A stretch of 64,000 bases of DNA from Novosphingobium sp. RL4 (lineage in GTDB: Bacteria > Pseudomonadota > Alphaproteobacteria > Sphingomonadales > Sphingomonadaceae), in NCBI RefSeq assembly GCF_035658495.1, contig NZ_CP141944.1, forward strand, positions 2,568,001 through 2,632,000. The letters run 5' to 3'. Both the position numbers and the translations under genes were made by a program. A model generated the notes under the pieces. It made no database searches and was not told where the DNA came from. It was given only the letters and a program-made list of their open reading frames with translations. Below, in pieces: positions 33,571 to 40,792 of the stretch; positions within the stretch are counted from its first letter, which is position 1; each line of letters opens with the position of its first letter.

Positions 33571-33608
33571 AAAAAAGGCGGCCTTCCTGTGGGAGGGCCG
33601 CCTTTTTT
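33571..33608 (+). terminator. Rho-independent terminator of the peroxiredoxin gene
   Basis: A 13-bp perfect stem (33571-33583 with 33596-33608) begins with six A and ends with six T, 18 bp past the stop codon. It is strong on both strands. Confidence 0.9.
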
Positions 33609-33712
33609 CACGTCCATTCCATCGACGGGGCGTTGGCTTGCCCTCTCCTGTCCTGATCGCCTTGCCCGGCTGCCGGGGGACGTTTAGCGTCGCCACAAAG
33701 CGAGGAGTTTTC

Positions 33713-34393
33713 ATGGCACGTTCGGTTATCGTCACCGGTGGTTTCGGCATTCTTGGCGCCGCTGTCGCCGCCGCATTCGCGCAGGCCGGCAACAAGGTCG
33801 CCCGCATCGACTTCGCCCCTGCCGCCAGAGAGCCGCTCGCAGGCGCACTGGATATCGGCGGCGTGGACCTGGCCGACGCCGGCGCCACCGGCGAAGCACT
33901 GGCCCAGATCGTTGCGGCGCACGGCGGGATAGACGTGCTGGTCAACGTCGCGGGCGGCTTCACCTGGGAAACGCTGGAAGGCGGATCGATCGCTGCCTGG
34001 GCGAAGATGCAGGCCATGAACCTGACAACCGCCGCCACCATCACCCAGCTCGCACTACCCGAACTGCGGAAGTCAGAGGCCGGCCGCATCGTCAACATCG
34101 GCGCCGGGGCCGCCATCAAGGCCGGCGCGGGCATGGGCGCCTATGCCGCCTCCAAGTCGGGCGTCCACCGCCTGACCGAAGCTCTTGCGGAAGAACTTGC
34201 GGGCACCAGCGTCACCGTGAATGCCGTGCTGCCCAGCATCATCGACACCCCGGCCAATCGTGCCGACATGCCTGACGCCGATTACTCCACCTGGGTGCAG
34301 CCCTCGGCCATCGCCGAAGTCATCGGATTCCTTGCCTCGGATGCAGGACGCTCGATCACCGGCGCCCTGATCCCCGTCACACGGGGAGGGTGA
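33713..34393 (+). CDS. SDR-family oxidoreductase lacking the usual catalytic serine
   Basis: The 226-aa Rossmann protein has the cofactor motif TGGFGILG at residues 8-15, NVAGG at 78-82 and the catalytic Y144 and K148 (YAASK). The position 13 residues before the tyrosine, normally serine, is alanine (A131 in NIGAGAA). Loss of that serine is known in some SDR lineages such as dihydropteridine reductases, so it may still be active. GAGGAG precedes the ATG. It is a single gene between the peroxiredoxin and a convergent membrane protein gene, and its substrate is unknown. Confidence 0.88.
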   Translation: MARSVIVTGGFGILGAAVAAAFAQAGNKVARIDFAPAAREPLAGALDIGGVDLADAGATGEALAQIVAAHGGIDVLVNVAGGFTWETLEGGSIAAWAKMQAMNLTTAATITQLALPELRKSEAGRIVNIGAGAAIKAGAGMGAYAASKSGVHRLTEALAEELAGTSVTVNAVLPSIIDTPANRADMPDADYSTWVQPSAIAEVIGFLASDAGRSITGALIPVTRGG

Positions 34394-34429
34394 GCCCGCA
34401 GGCTTGCCCGGCGCCGCTTTCAGGCCCGG

Positions 34430-35878
34430 TCAGCGCCTTTTCGGAACATAGACCTGCATTCCGTCCTGCCCCCTGAACACCCGCCGCCATTTTGGCGAGC
34501 GGCCCAGTTCACGCGCGAGCGGCGCATTGTGGTCTTCCTGAATGAGAAACGCGGCCGGATGCCATTTGGCAATGACGTCGACCAGAGGAACGTACCCGTT
34601 CTCGATGCCGCCGTTGTATTGCCACTCGTCATGGCCGTAGCGGTAGTACCGGCCGTCGTAGGCAACGCGCCAGGCCGGCCAGCCTGCATCGATGATAGGC
34701 CCACCATAAGGAAAATCGGCATAGACCGTGCCGCGCACGCCCTGCTTCTTGAGATGCGCGATCGCCTCCAGCGGCAGGTTGGGACCGAACCGGGTAGGAG
34801 CGGCAAACGGGACGACCAGCACCACCGCCAGGACGGCGGCAACGGGCAGCCAGCGCGGAACCGGCCGGACCTCATCCGGCGATGCCGTTCCTGTCGCAGT
34901 CGCCGCGCGGGCGATCACCGGCACCATCGCCAGCGCCCAGAACAGCACGAAACGATAGGCCGTCACGGTCATGACGAGAAGCGCCAGCGCCACCAGCAGT
35001 TCGCTCCAGTCGAAGCGGCGTTCTTTCTGGCGCAGCAATAGCCAACAGGTCACCAGCAAGGTCAGGAGAACCGGAATCGCGTTCTCCCAGTTCGCCGATA
35101 TCCATAGCGGGCGCCATTCGCTCGCACCGATGGCAAGGCTCATCTCGGCATTGGTCGCCGATATCGCCAGAATCGAGAAACCATCGGGTGTCGCGAACAT
35201 CGCGGCGATCGCCGCCACGGTGAGGATGGCCGAAGCAATCGGGATGCGCCGGGTCCGGCCGCGCAGCCAGGCCAGTGCGTCAACGGCGGTGTGAACGCCA
35301 AGCGCCAGCACGCCGACGCTCACCGAAGGGTGAAAGTTCTGCCAGAGCACCAGCAACGGCAGCCCCAGCCCGATCATCACGAGCGGCTTCGGCCGAAGCC
35401 GCAGCATTGCGAGCAATAGCCCAAAGCCCAGCGCGGCGAAGCTTTGCGGGCGAATGCTGGCCGTGGGCAATGCGGCCAGGAATGCAAGGACAAGCGCCAG
35501 CGCAACAGCATGAGCGGCTGCCCCTCGGCTGCGACATGCGGCGGCAACGGCCCAGAACCCGCCAAGCCAACAGAGCGCATCGAAGGCGCGAAGCGCGCCC
35601 CAGCCGCCCAGAGACCTGACGAGAGCCATGCTCGCCTGCGCCAGCCAGCCGACCGCCGGAAGCGGCTCGCCCAGATGGAGCGCGGCGAAGGGTTCCCGCG
35701 CGATCGGGCCGCCATGATCGAGGATGATCTCGCCCAGCTTGAGCTGCCAGAAGATGTCCACATCCCAGACGCTGCGCAGCAGCAGGACGAGCAGCATGGC
35801 AGCCGGGACGAGCGCGATCATCCCATGCAGCAGGCGAACCTTGCTCCGCCCTTCGATGCTTTCGATCCGACCGCTCAC
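34430..35878 (-). CDS. Polytopic membrane protein, possibly GT-C-type glycosyltransferase
   Basis: The 482-aa protein starts at a GTG preceded by GGGGGATAAG. About ten hydrophobic helices span residues 15-370, and a soluble C-terminal domain (about 385-482) follows. The first loop contains WDVDIFWQLKLGEIILDHG, with acidic residues soon after helix 1 as in GT-C glycosyltransferases and related bacterial membrane proteins. I cannot name a family with certainty. It lies alone between the SDR gene (convergent) and folE. Confidence 0.75.
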   Translation of the reverse strand: MSGRIESIEGRSKVRLLHGMIALVPAAMLLVLLLRSVWDVDIFWQLKLGEIILDHGGPIAREPFAALHLGEPLPAVGWLAQASMALVRSLGGWGALRAFDALCWLGGFWAVAAACRSRGAAAHAVALALVLAFLAALPTASIRPQSFAALGFGLLLAMLRLRPKPLVMIGLGLPLLVLWQNFHPSVSVGVLALGVHTAVDALAWLRGRTRRIPIASAILTVAAIAAMFATPDGFSILAISATNAEMSLAIGASEWRPLWISANWENAIPVLLTLLVTCWLLLRQKERRFDWSELLVALALLVMTVTAYRFVLFWALAMVPVIARAATATGTASPDEVRPVPRWLPVAAVLAVVLVVPFAAPTRFGPNLPLEAIAHLKKQGVRGTVYADFPYGGPIIDAGWPAWRVAYDGRYYRYGHDEWQYNGGIENGYVPLVDVIAKWHPAAFLIQEDHNAPLARELGRSPKWRRVFRGQDGMQVYVPKRR

Positions 35879-36000
35879 CTTATCCCCCGCCGCATGGCAA
35901 GCCGCTTCCTTCGCCGCAGGCCGGGGACGGTTTCAAGCCCCTCGCCTGCGGAAGCGGGGATAAGCGCGCCGGTTTCCCGGATTGGGGATGGTTTCCGCGA

Positions 36001-36609
36001 TCAGTAGCCCATCAGGCTGAGCACTTCCTTGCGGCTGCGCTCATCGTCGAGGAATGTCCCCATCATGCGGCTGGTGATCATGCTCACGCCCGGCGTGCGC
36101 ACGCCCCGCGCGGTCATGCAGGCATGGCTGGCCTCGATCACGACGGCGACGCCCTGGGGCTTGAGGTGTTCCCAGATGCACTGGGCCACTTCGGCAGTGA
36201 GGCGCTCCTGGATCTGGAGGCGCCGCGCGAATCCGTGAAGCACGCGGGCGAGCTTCGAGATGCCCACGACATGATCCTTGGGCAGATAGGCGATCGCCGC
36301 CTTGCCGATGATGGGCGCCATGTGATGTTCGCAGTGCGACTGGAACGGAATGTCCTTCAGCAGCACGACTTCGTCATAGCCGCCCACTTCCTCGAACACA
36401 CGGCTGAGGTGAACTGCCGGGTCTTCTCCATAGCCCTGGCAATATTCCCGCCAGGCGCGTGCCACGCGCTTCGGCGTGTCCAGCAGGCCTTCGCGCGAGG
36501 GATCGTCGCCCGCCCATTCGATGAGGGTGCGGATCGCCTGCTGCACGTGCTCGGGGACGGCGGGCTTGCCCAGCGGGTTGTCCTCGTCGGGACCGTCGAG
36601 GCTGCTCAT
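36001..36609 (-). CDS. folE: GTP cyclohydrolase I
   Basis: The 202-aa protein carries the zinc and active-site residues of FolE: C93 with H95 and H96 in SHCEHHM, and C164 in ASHACMTARG. It converts GTP to dihydroneopterin triphosphate, the first step of tetrahydrofolate synthesis. Length and motif order match the bacterial type I enzyme. The start overlaps the phospholipase D-family gene upstream by 4 bp (ATGA), so the two are co-translated, a pairing with no evident metabolic reason. Confidence 0.97.
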   Translation of the reverse strand: MSSLDGPDEDNPLGKPAVPEHVQQAIRTLIEWAGDDPSREGLLDTPKRVARAWREYCQGYGEDPAVHLSRVFEEVGGYDEVVLLKDIPFQSHCEHHMAPIIGKAAIAYLPKDHVVGISKLARVLHGFARRLQIQERLTAEVAQCIWEHLKPQGVAVVIEASHACMTARGVRTPGVSMITSRMMGTFLDDERSRKEVLSLMGY

Positions 36610-38141
36610 CCCTTCTTACTCCTTCGCAATCTATCCATAAGGTGCAGCCGCATGAGCTGCCCCTTGCGGCGGAAGAGACCGCGCCGCTCGATCGGCTCGA
36701 ACATCTCCCCGGGACGTTCCGGGTCGAGCAGAGCACTTTCACCGAGCGCTCTTTCAGCTTCGGTGAGATGTTTCAAGGGCAAGGGTTCCAGATGTTTGCC
36801 CAAGGGCACAAGGCTTTCGATCATGGCCGCCATCGAACCCTGGCGATCGAGCGCCTCGGCGATGGTCTCCTCGGTCACACCGCAATGCTCGGAGAGCAGG
36901 CGATAGCGCAGGCCCGTGATCGCGGAAGACACATGGGCATTGGCGGGCCGCGCGGCATCGATGAACACGTCGCATTCCGAATCGAGGCCCATCGAGCGGT
37001 TGTTCATGTTCGCGGAACCCACCCGCAGTATCTCGTCGTCGACGATCATCAGCTTGGCATGAACGTATATGGGCGTGCCGTCGGAGGCGACCGGATAGAA
37101 TATGCGGAACCGCCCGGCATGATCGGCATTGCGCAGCGTGCGGACGAGTTCGACGCGCGCGGTATCCATCGCGATCTGCTCCAGCCAGCCGTCGGCGGTG
37201 CAGGGATTGATGATGAGAAACTCGGGCGGATCGTCCTCCAGAAGCCGCTCGCAGATGGCCTCGGCAATGGCGCGCGATGCGAAGTACTGGGTCTCGGCAT
37301 AAACGAAGCGCTTCGCCCGGCGGATCTGCTCCACGAACAGCGCCTCGATCTCGCTCACTTGCGGGCAATCGCCATATTCGGCGCGGGTGCGGGCGATACC
37401 GATCTCCACGTTCTCGAATTCGGCGCGCAGTTCCTCGGGCCACGGGCTGAAATCCTGCGGCGCGCAAGGCACCAGTTCGGCGCCGCCCGCCACCTTCCAG
37501 CGTTCCCGCCCCAGATCGCCCAACGCGCCTGCCACCTCGCCTTCCATCACCATGGTAACGTCGTGCCACGGACCATAGAGCTTTCCGGTCGGCTTCCGCC
37601 GCCGCTTGTCCCTGGGCAAGTGCTCGGGCGTGTCCCAGCGGTCGGAAGTCATGTCGATCCCGCCGCAGGCCGCGAAAACATCGTCCACCACCACGATCTT
37701 CTGGTGATGGCTGCATCCGATGGGATGGGCGCCGTCGAACTTGAAATCGATTCGATCGCGCAAGGCCCAGCGGATCAGGTCAACGATCATGGTGCCCCGA
37801 AACAGCGACTTCACCAGCGAGAAATTCCACTTCAGGAGCAGGATTTCCAGACGAGGATTGCTCTTCACCAGCCAGATGATGAACGAGCCGAGCCGCGCCG
37901 GAAACTTCTCGTGCCGCCCTCGCTGCCACCATCGCCTTCCCGAAGAGAGCAATATGCGCGAATCGAAGTCCCAGCCGATCATGAAGATGCGCTGGCGTGC
38001 CTCCTCCATCACCCCGCGCATCAATTCGAAATAGTCCGCCGCGTCGATAACGACGTAAGCGCGCTTCGCCATGGCATAACGCCAGACCGTCGGCGACGCA
38101 GGGCCATCGCCCTCGCCTCCGTTTTCAGAATCCCGATCCAT
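36606..38141 (-). CDS. Phospholipase D-family protein (cardiolipin synthase-like)
   Basis: The protein of about 511 aa has the two HKD motifs of the phospholipase D superfamily: HHQKIVVVDD in the first half and HAKLMIVDD in the second, each followed by a serine- or asparagine-containing loop (GSANMNNRS). There is no clear membrane helix at the N-terminus, unlike classical cardiolipin synthases. It could be a phospholipase or transphosphatidylase. I start at the ATG at 38141, 6 nt after AAGG; an ATG nine codons upstream is also possible. It is co-translated with folE. Confidence 0.88.
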   Translation of the reverse strand: MDRDSENGGEGDGPASPTVWRYAMAKRAYVVIDAADYFELMRGVMEEARQRIFMIGWDFDSRILLSSGRRWWQRGRHEKFPARLGSFIIWLVKSNPRLEILLLKWNFSLVKSLFRGTMIVDLIRWALRDRIDFKFDGAHPIGCSHHQKIVVVDDVFAACGGIDMTSDRWDTPEHLPRDKRRRKPTGKLYGPWHDVTMVMEGEVAGALGDLGRERWKVAGGAELVPCAPQDFSPWPEELRAEFENVEIGIARTRAEYGDCPQVSEIEALFVEQIRRAKRFVYAETQYFASRAIAEAICERLLEDDPPEFLIINPCTADGWLEQIAMDTARVELVRTLRNADHAGRFRIFYPVASDGTPIYVHAKLMIVDDEILRVGSANMNNRSMGLDSECDVFIDAARPANAHVSSAITGLRYRLLSEHCGVTEETIAEALDRQGSMAAMIESLVPLGKHLEPLPLKHLTEAERALGESALLDPERPGEMFEPIERRGLFRRKGQLMRLHLMDRLRRSKKG

Positions 38142-38168
38142 CGCTTGCCTTGCTGAACCACCCACCAT

Positions 38169-38529
38169 CCGCGATCAAGCGTCCAGCCCACAGGATGTTC
38201 CCTGCCCCATTTGTCCGACAGATGGCACAGCCTGTCGCCCCGGGAATCTCCGTATGGCGGATTTCCGCCATTTCGCCGCGAAAATACGTCAACTGAGCGG
38301 TTGATCCGGCACAGTTCAGCCGCCATTCCGTTTCGCGGATGCAACATGCATCGTTCTCGTCCGTTCCTTCCCACGTGACAAATGCACGCGGAACGGACTT
38401 TCGGCTTCAAGCCGAAACCAACCGTCCGGGTCGTGTTTTCCGGACCACCATTCACGCTTCTGCGCTGCGACTGTGCAGAAGCCGAGCCGGGACCGTTGGG
38501 TCGGTTCCCGCATCGAGAAGGAGTACGCC
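38169..38529. other. Intergenic region with a perfect 19-bp palindrome
   Basis: I see no gene in these 361 bp. The main structure is TTTCGGCTTCAAGCCGAAA at 38399-38417, a perfect inverted repeat around one central base, flanked by CGGAC and GTCCG that extend a possible larger hairpin. It lies about 110 bp before the start of the exported repeat protein, so it could be an operator or a leader-RNA hairpin of that gene. The rest is GC-rich sequence between divergent genes. Confidence 0.55.
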
Positions 38530-39132
38530 ATGAAGAAAACTCTCATCGCCGCCGCGATCGCCGCAGCGACCCTGTCTCCGGTCGCCGTGATGGCGCAGGG
38601 CGCGGCCGCAACCGCCGTCGCACCGACGGTGGGCGCCAAGGTCTATGGCCCCGACGGCACCGAAGTTGGCTCCGTTGAAGCGGTGCAGAGCGGTGTCGTG
38701 ACCGTCAACACCGGCACTGCGCGCGCCGGCCTCCCGGTCGCTTCCTTCGCCATGCGCGAAAAGGGCCTGACGATCGGGATGAACAAGGCGCAGCTCGAAG
38801 CCGCCGTCAGCGGCGCCAAGGCCGAAAGCAGCGCCGAGCTTGCCAGCGCATTCGTTGCCGATGCCCCGGTAAAGAGCAGCGACGGTGTCGTCCTTGGCAC
38901 CATCAGCAAGGCTGAAGGCGACGACGTGTTCGTCAACCTCAGCAATGGCTCCGTGGCCCAGCTCAAGAAGTCCTACTTCGGCCTGGGCGCGGACAAGTCG
39001 CTGGCGCTGGGCATGACGGCCGCCTCCTTCAACTCGCAGCTCCAGTCCAGCTCGGGCGGTCAGCCCGGAGCCGATGCCCAGGCAGCACCCTCGGGTGCGG
39101 CGGGCGCGGCTGCGACGCCCACCGGCCAGTAA
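38530..39132 (+). CDS. Exported protein with two PRC-barrel-like repeats
   Basis: The 200-aa product begins with a signal peptide ending VMAQG (about residue 23). Two related units of about 55 residues follow: VYGPDGTEVGSVEAV... and VKSSDGVVLGTISKA..., each with a G-x-x-x-G-T/S-V/I core and ending in a helical L-GM-xx-F/L-x-x-Q/A-L segment. A low-complexity tail rich in A, G and S ends the protein. AAGGAG lies 6 nt before the ATG. I do not know its function; such repeats suggest a small beta-barrel pair in the periplasm. Confidence 0.8.
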   Translation: MKKTLIAAAIAAATLSPVAVMAQGAAATAVAPTVGAKVYGPDGTEVGSVEAVQSGVVTVNTGTARAGLPVASFAMREKGLTIGMNKAQLEAAVSGAKAESSAELASAFVADAPVKSSDGVVLGTISKAEGDDVFVNLSNGSVAQLKKSYFGLGADKSLALGMTAASFNSQLQSSSGGQPGADAQAAPSGAAGAAATPTGQ

Positions 39133-39163
39133 CGCTTCCGCCTCGACGCGGATCAAAACAAGG

Positions 39164-39197
39164 AGCCGGGGACACGCCAGTGTTCCCGGCTTTTTTT
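39164..39197 (+). terminator. Rho-independent terminator of the exported repeat protein gene
   Basis: A 12-bp stem with one G-T pair (39164-39175 with 39180-39191) and a 4-nt loop is followed by a run of seven T, about 30 bp past the stop codon. Confidence 0.9.
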
Positions 39198-39268
39198 CGC
39201 CCTGACGCGCCCGGAGCGCATTCTTCGGGACCGGTGCGCATGAAGCGCGAATCTCAGAGCGGCAGACG

Positions 39269-39309
39269 CGAAAAACCCCGCCCGAGCCAAAGCCCTGCGG
39301 GGTTTTTCG
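39269..39309. terminator. Bidirectional terminator after the tRNA-Arg array
   Basis: A perfect 13-bp inverted repeat (39269-39281 with 39297-39309) with A and T runs on both outer sides lies 13 bp past the 3' end of the last tRNA. It ends the leftward tRNA transcript. Confidence 0.88.
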
Positions 39310-39321
39310 TGTGTGCTGCAA

Positions 39322-39398
39322 TGGTGCGCCCGGAACGATTCGAACGTCCGACCCTCAGATTCGTAGTCTGATGCTCTATCCAGCTGAGCTACGGGCGC
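39322..39398 (-). tRNA. tRNA-Arg (anticodon ACG), copy 1
   Basis: The minus strand folds into a complete cloverleaf: acceptor GCGCCCG paired with CGGGCGC, D-loop with AGCTGG, anticodon loop CTACGAA and T-loop GTTCGAATC. CCA is encoded. ACG would be read as ICG after deamination. It is the third tRNA in transcription order and identical to copies 2 and 3. Confidence 0.97.
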
Positions 39399-39453
39399 AT
39401 ATTGCAGTATCTATGTCTGTACCCCCATCGGCCAAAGGCCTTTGAAGGAGAAA

Positions 39454-39530
39454 TGGTGCGCCCGGAACGATTCGAACGTCCGACCCTCAGATTCGTAGTC
39501 TGATGCTCTATCCAGCTGAGCTACGGGCGC
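39454..39530 (-). tRNA. tRNA-Arg (anticodon ACG), copy 2
   Basis: Identical 77-nt tRNA with encoded CCA, separated from copy 1 by 55 bp and from copy 3 by 43 bp. The spacers share a short GAAGGAGA segment next to the 3' end, a trace of tandem duplication. Confidence 0.97.
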
Positions 39531-39573
39531 AAAATTTCATTTTCCAACCAATGCCCACACCCCCGAAGGAGAA

Positions 39574-39650
39574 TGGTGCGCCCGGAACGATTCGAACGTC
39601 CGACCCTCAGATTCGTAGTCTGATGCTCTATCCAGCTGAGCTACGGGCGC
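39574..39650 (-). tRNA. tRNA-Arg (anticodon ACG), copy 3
   Basis: Identical 77-nt tRNA with encoded CCA. It is the promoter-proximal copy, starting 12 bp after the -10 box of the promoter at 39663-39691. Confidence 0.97.
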
Positions 39651-39662
39651 GTTGGAGAGGCG

Positions 39663-39691
39663 CCAATAGGAGCGGTTCGCTCTGCCGTCAA
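39663..39691 (-). promoter_or_regulatory. Promoter of the tRNA-Arg array
   Basis: On the minus strand TTGACG (39686-39691) and TATTGG (39663-39668) are spaced 17 bp, with the first tRNA base 12 bp after the -10 box. The promoter lies directly against the 3' end of the mutT-like gene. Confidence 0.75.
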
Positions 39692-39694
39692 CGC

Positions 39695-40141
39695 CTATAT
39701 TGCCTTCTGGCGCAGGAATATGGATAACTTTTTCGCAAGGGGATAATCGAGCGGCGGCATCGAGAGATCGGCGATCGCATCCGGGCCATACCATCCGAGC
39801 GCTTCCGCCTCGATCGGTCGCGGTTCGCGGCCCCATTCACTGCATGCATATAAAAGAATGACAATGGCCCGTCCTGCCCGGCCATCCTTTCCGGCGGCAC
39901 CCGGCCCACTGGCGAAGCCTACAGGCATCAGGGAAGCCGGATCGACCAATAGGCCCAGTTCCTCTTCCAGTTCCCGCGCAGCGGCCTGCTCCGGCGTTTC
40001 GCCCGGATCGACCTTGCCGCCGGGGAACTCCCAAAGCCCGCCGTGCATCGACGTGTAGGGCCTTTGCTGCATCAGGACCTGCCCATCCCCGCGCACCAGC
40101 GCCACGGCGACAACCAACAGGGGTGTAAAGGAATTTTCCAG
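39695..40141 (-). CDS. mutT: NUDIX hydrolase, MutT-type 8-oxo-dGTP diphosphatase, probable CTG start
   Basis: The protein of 148 aa has a perfect Nudix box (GGKVDPGETPEQAAARELEE followed by ELGL). Members of this group remove 8-oxo-dGTP from the nucleotide pool. The only conventional start, TTG at 40117, lies inside the first beta strand (LVVAVALV) and has no ribosome binding site. Eight codons upstream a CTG at 40139-40141 is preceded by AAAGGAGG with 8 nt spacing, which gives a normal N-terminus. I therefore choose CTG; no ATG or GTG is available in frame. Confidence 0.85.
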   Translation of the reverse strand: MENSFTPLLVVAVALVRGDGQVLMQQRPYTSMHGGLWEFPGGKVDPGETPEQAAARELEEELGLLVDPASLMPVGFASGPGAAGKDGRAGRAIVILLYACSEWGREPRPIEAEALGWYGPDAIADLSMPPLDYPLAKKLSIFLRQKAI

Positions 40142-40217
40142 TTTAACGCCCTCCTTTAGGAACTCTTTAACGCTAAAATGCTATTTTATGAAATACTCAG
40201 GTCAGGTGCAGGTATTC

Positions 40218-40406
40218 ATGACTATTGATTCAGTCATAATCAGACTCATCAAAGACAAGTCCGGCGCCACTGCCGTTGAATACGCCTTGATTCTTGCGAT
40301 GATCGTCCTCGTCATGATCGTTGCTCTGGATGGCGTCGCCACCGAGACCGTTGGCATTTGGGACAATATCGCTGAAAAGTCGGCCGCAGCCACATCGGGT
40401 CAGTGA
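40218..40406 (+). CDS. Flp/Fap-type pilin
   Basis: From the ATG at 40218 the prepilin is 62 aa. The class III leader ends at G16, followed by the processing motif ATAVEYALI with the required Glu at +5 and a hydrophobic helix (about residues 22-42). An ATG ten codons upstream gives an unusually long leader and lacks a ribosome binding site. Flp pilins form tight-adherence pili with the Tad secretion system. No tad genes lie in the window, so the machinery must be elsewhere. The region around it is richer in A and T than its neighbours. Confidence 0.85.
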   Translation: MTIDSVIIRLIKDKSGATAVEYALILAMIVLVMIVALDGVATETVGIWDNIAEKSAAATSGQ

Positions 40407-40532
40407 AAACGTTTCCGGTTTAAGTTTTTTTCAACACTTGTGGGGCATTCCTAAGCCTGTCCAAAGCGCCGAAGCGAGTGCCTGGCGGGGCGGACCGGGT
40501 ACACAAGACTGCTTTCATTCAGGAGACACCAC

Positions 40533-40709
40533 ATGAAGTTCCTCGCCAAGCTGCGCCGCAACGAACAGGGCGCCACCGCCATCGAATACGGCCTGATCGC
40601 CGCCCTCATTGCCGTTGCCGCGATCGCCGCGATGCAGGGCATGGGCTCGCAGCTCAAGTCGACCTTCGAAAAGACCTCGACCACGCTTGAGAACGCGAAC
40701 GCCGACTAA
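40533..40709 (+). CDS. Flp/Fap-type pilin, second copy
   Basis: This 58-aa prepilin has a leader ending at G13, the motif ATAIEYGLI with Glu at +5 and a hydrophobic helix (about residues 17-37). AGGAG lies 7 nt before the ATG. It differs clearly in sequence from the pilin 126 bp upstream, so the two are paralogues rather than a recent duplication. A strong terminator follows. This copy looks like the major-pilin type because of its strong translation start (inference). Confidence 0.92.
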   Translation: MKFLAKLRRNEQGATAIEYGLIAALIAVAAIAAMQGMGSQLKSTFEKTSTTLENANAD

Positions 40710-40737
40710 GCCCGGCCGCGACAAGCGAAAACAGATC

Positions 40738-40770
40738 GGGGCGGCGGGGAAACCCGCCGCCCCTTTCGTT
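40738..40770 (+). terminator. Rho-independent terminator of the second pilin gene
   Basis: A perfect 11-bp GC stem (40738-40748 with 40753-40763) closed by a GAAA tetraloop is followed by TTTCGTT. It also separates the pilin gene from the convergent protease gene. Confidence 0.85.
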
Positions 40771-40792
40771 TGCGGTTCGTACGAAGGCGAAC

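Noticed and set aside
35879..36000. GC-rich inverted sequences between the membrane protein gene and folE
   Set aside because: The arms are short and imperfect and do not form a convincing terminator on either strand.
39322..39650. Three evenly spaced repeats that could suggest a CRISPR array
   Set aside because: The repeats are 77-bp tRNA genes with full cloverleafs; spacers are only 55 and 43 bp and no cas genes are present. I saw no CRISPR elsewhere in the window.
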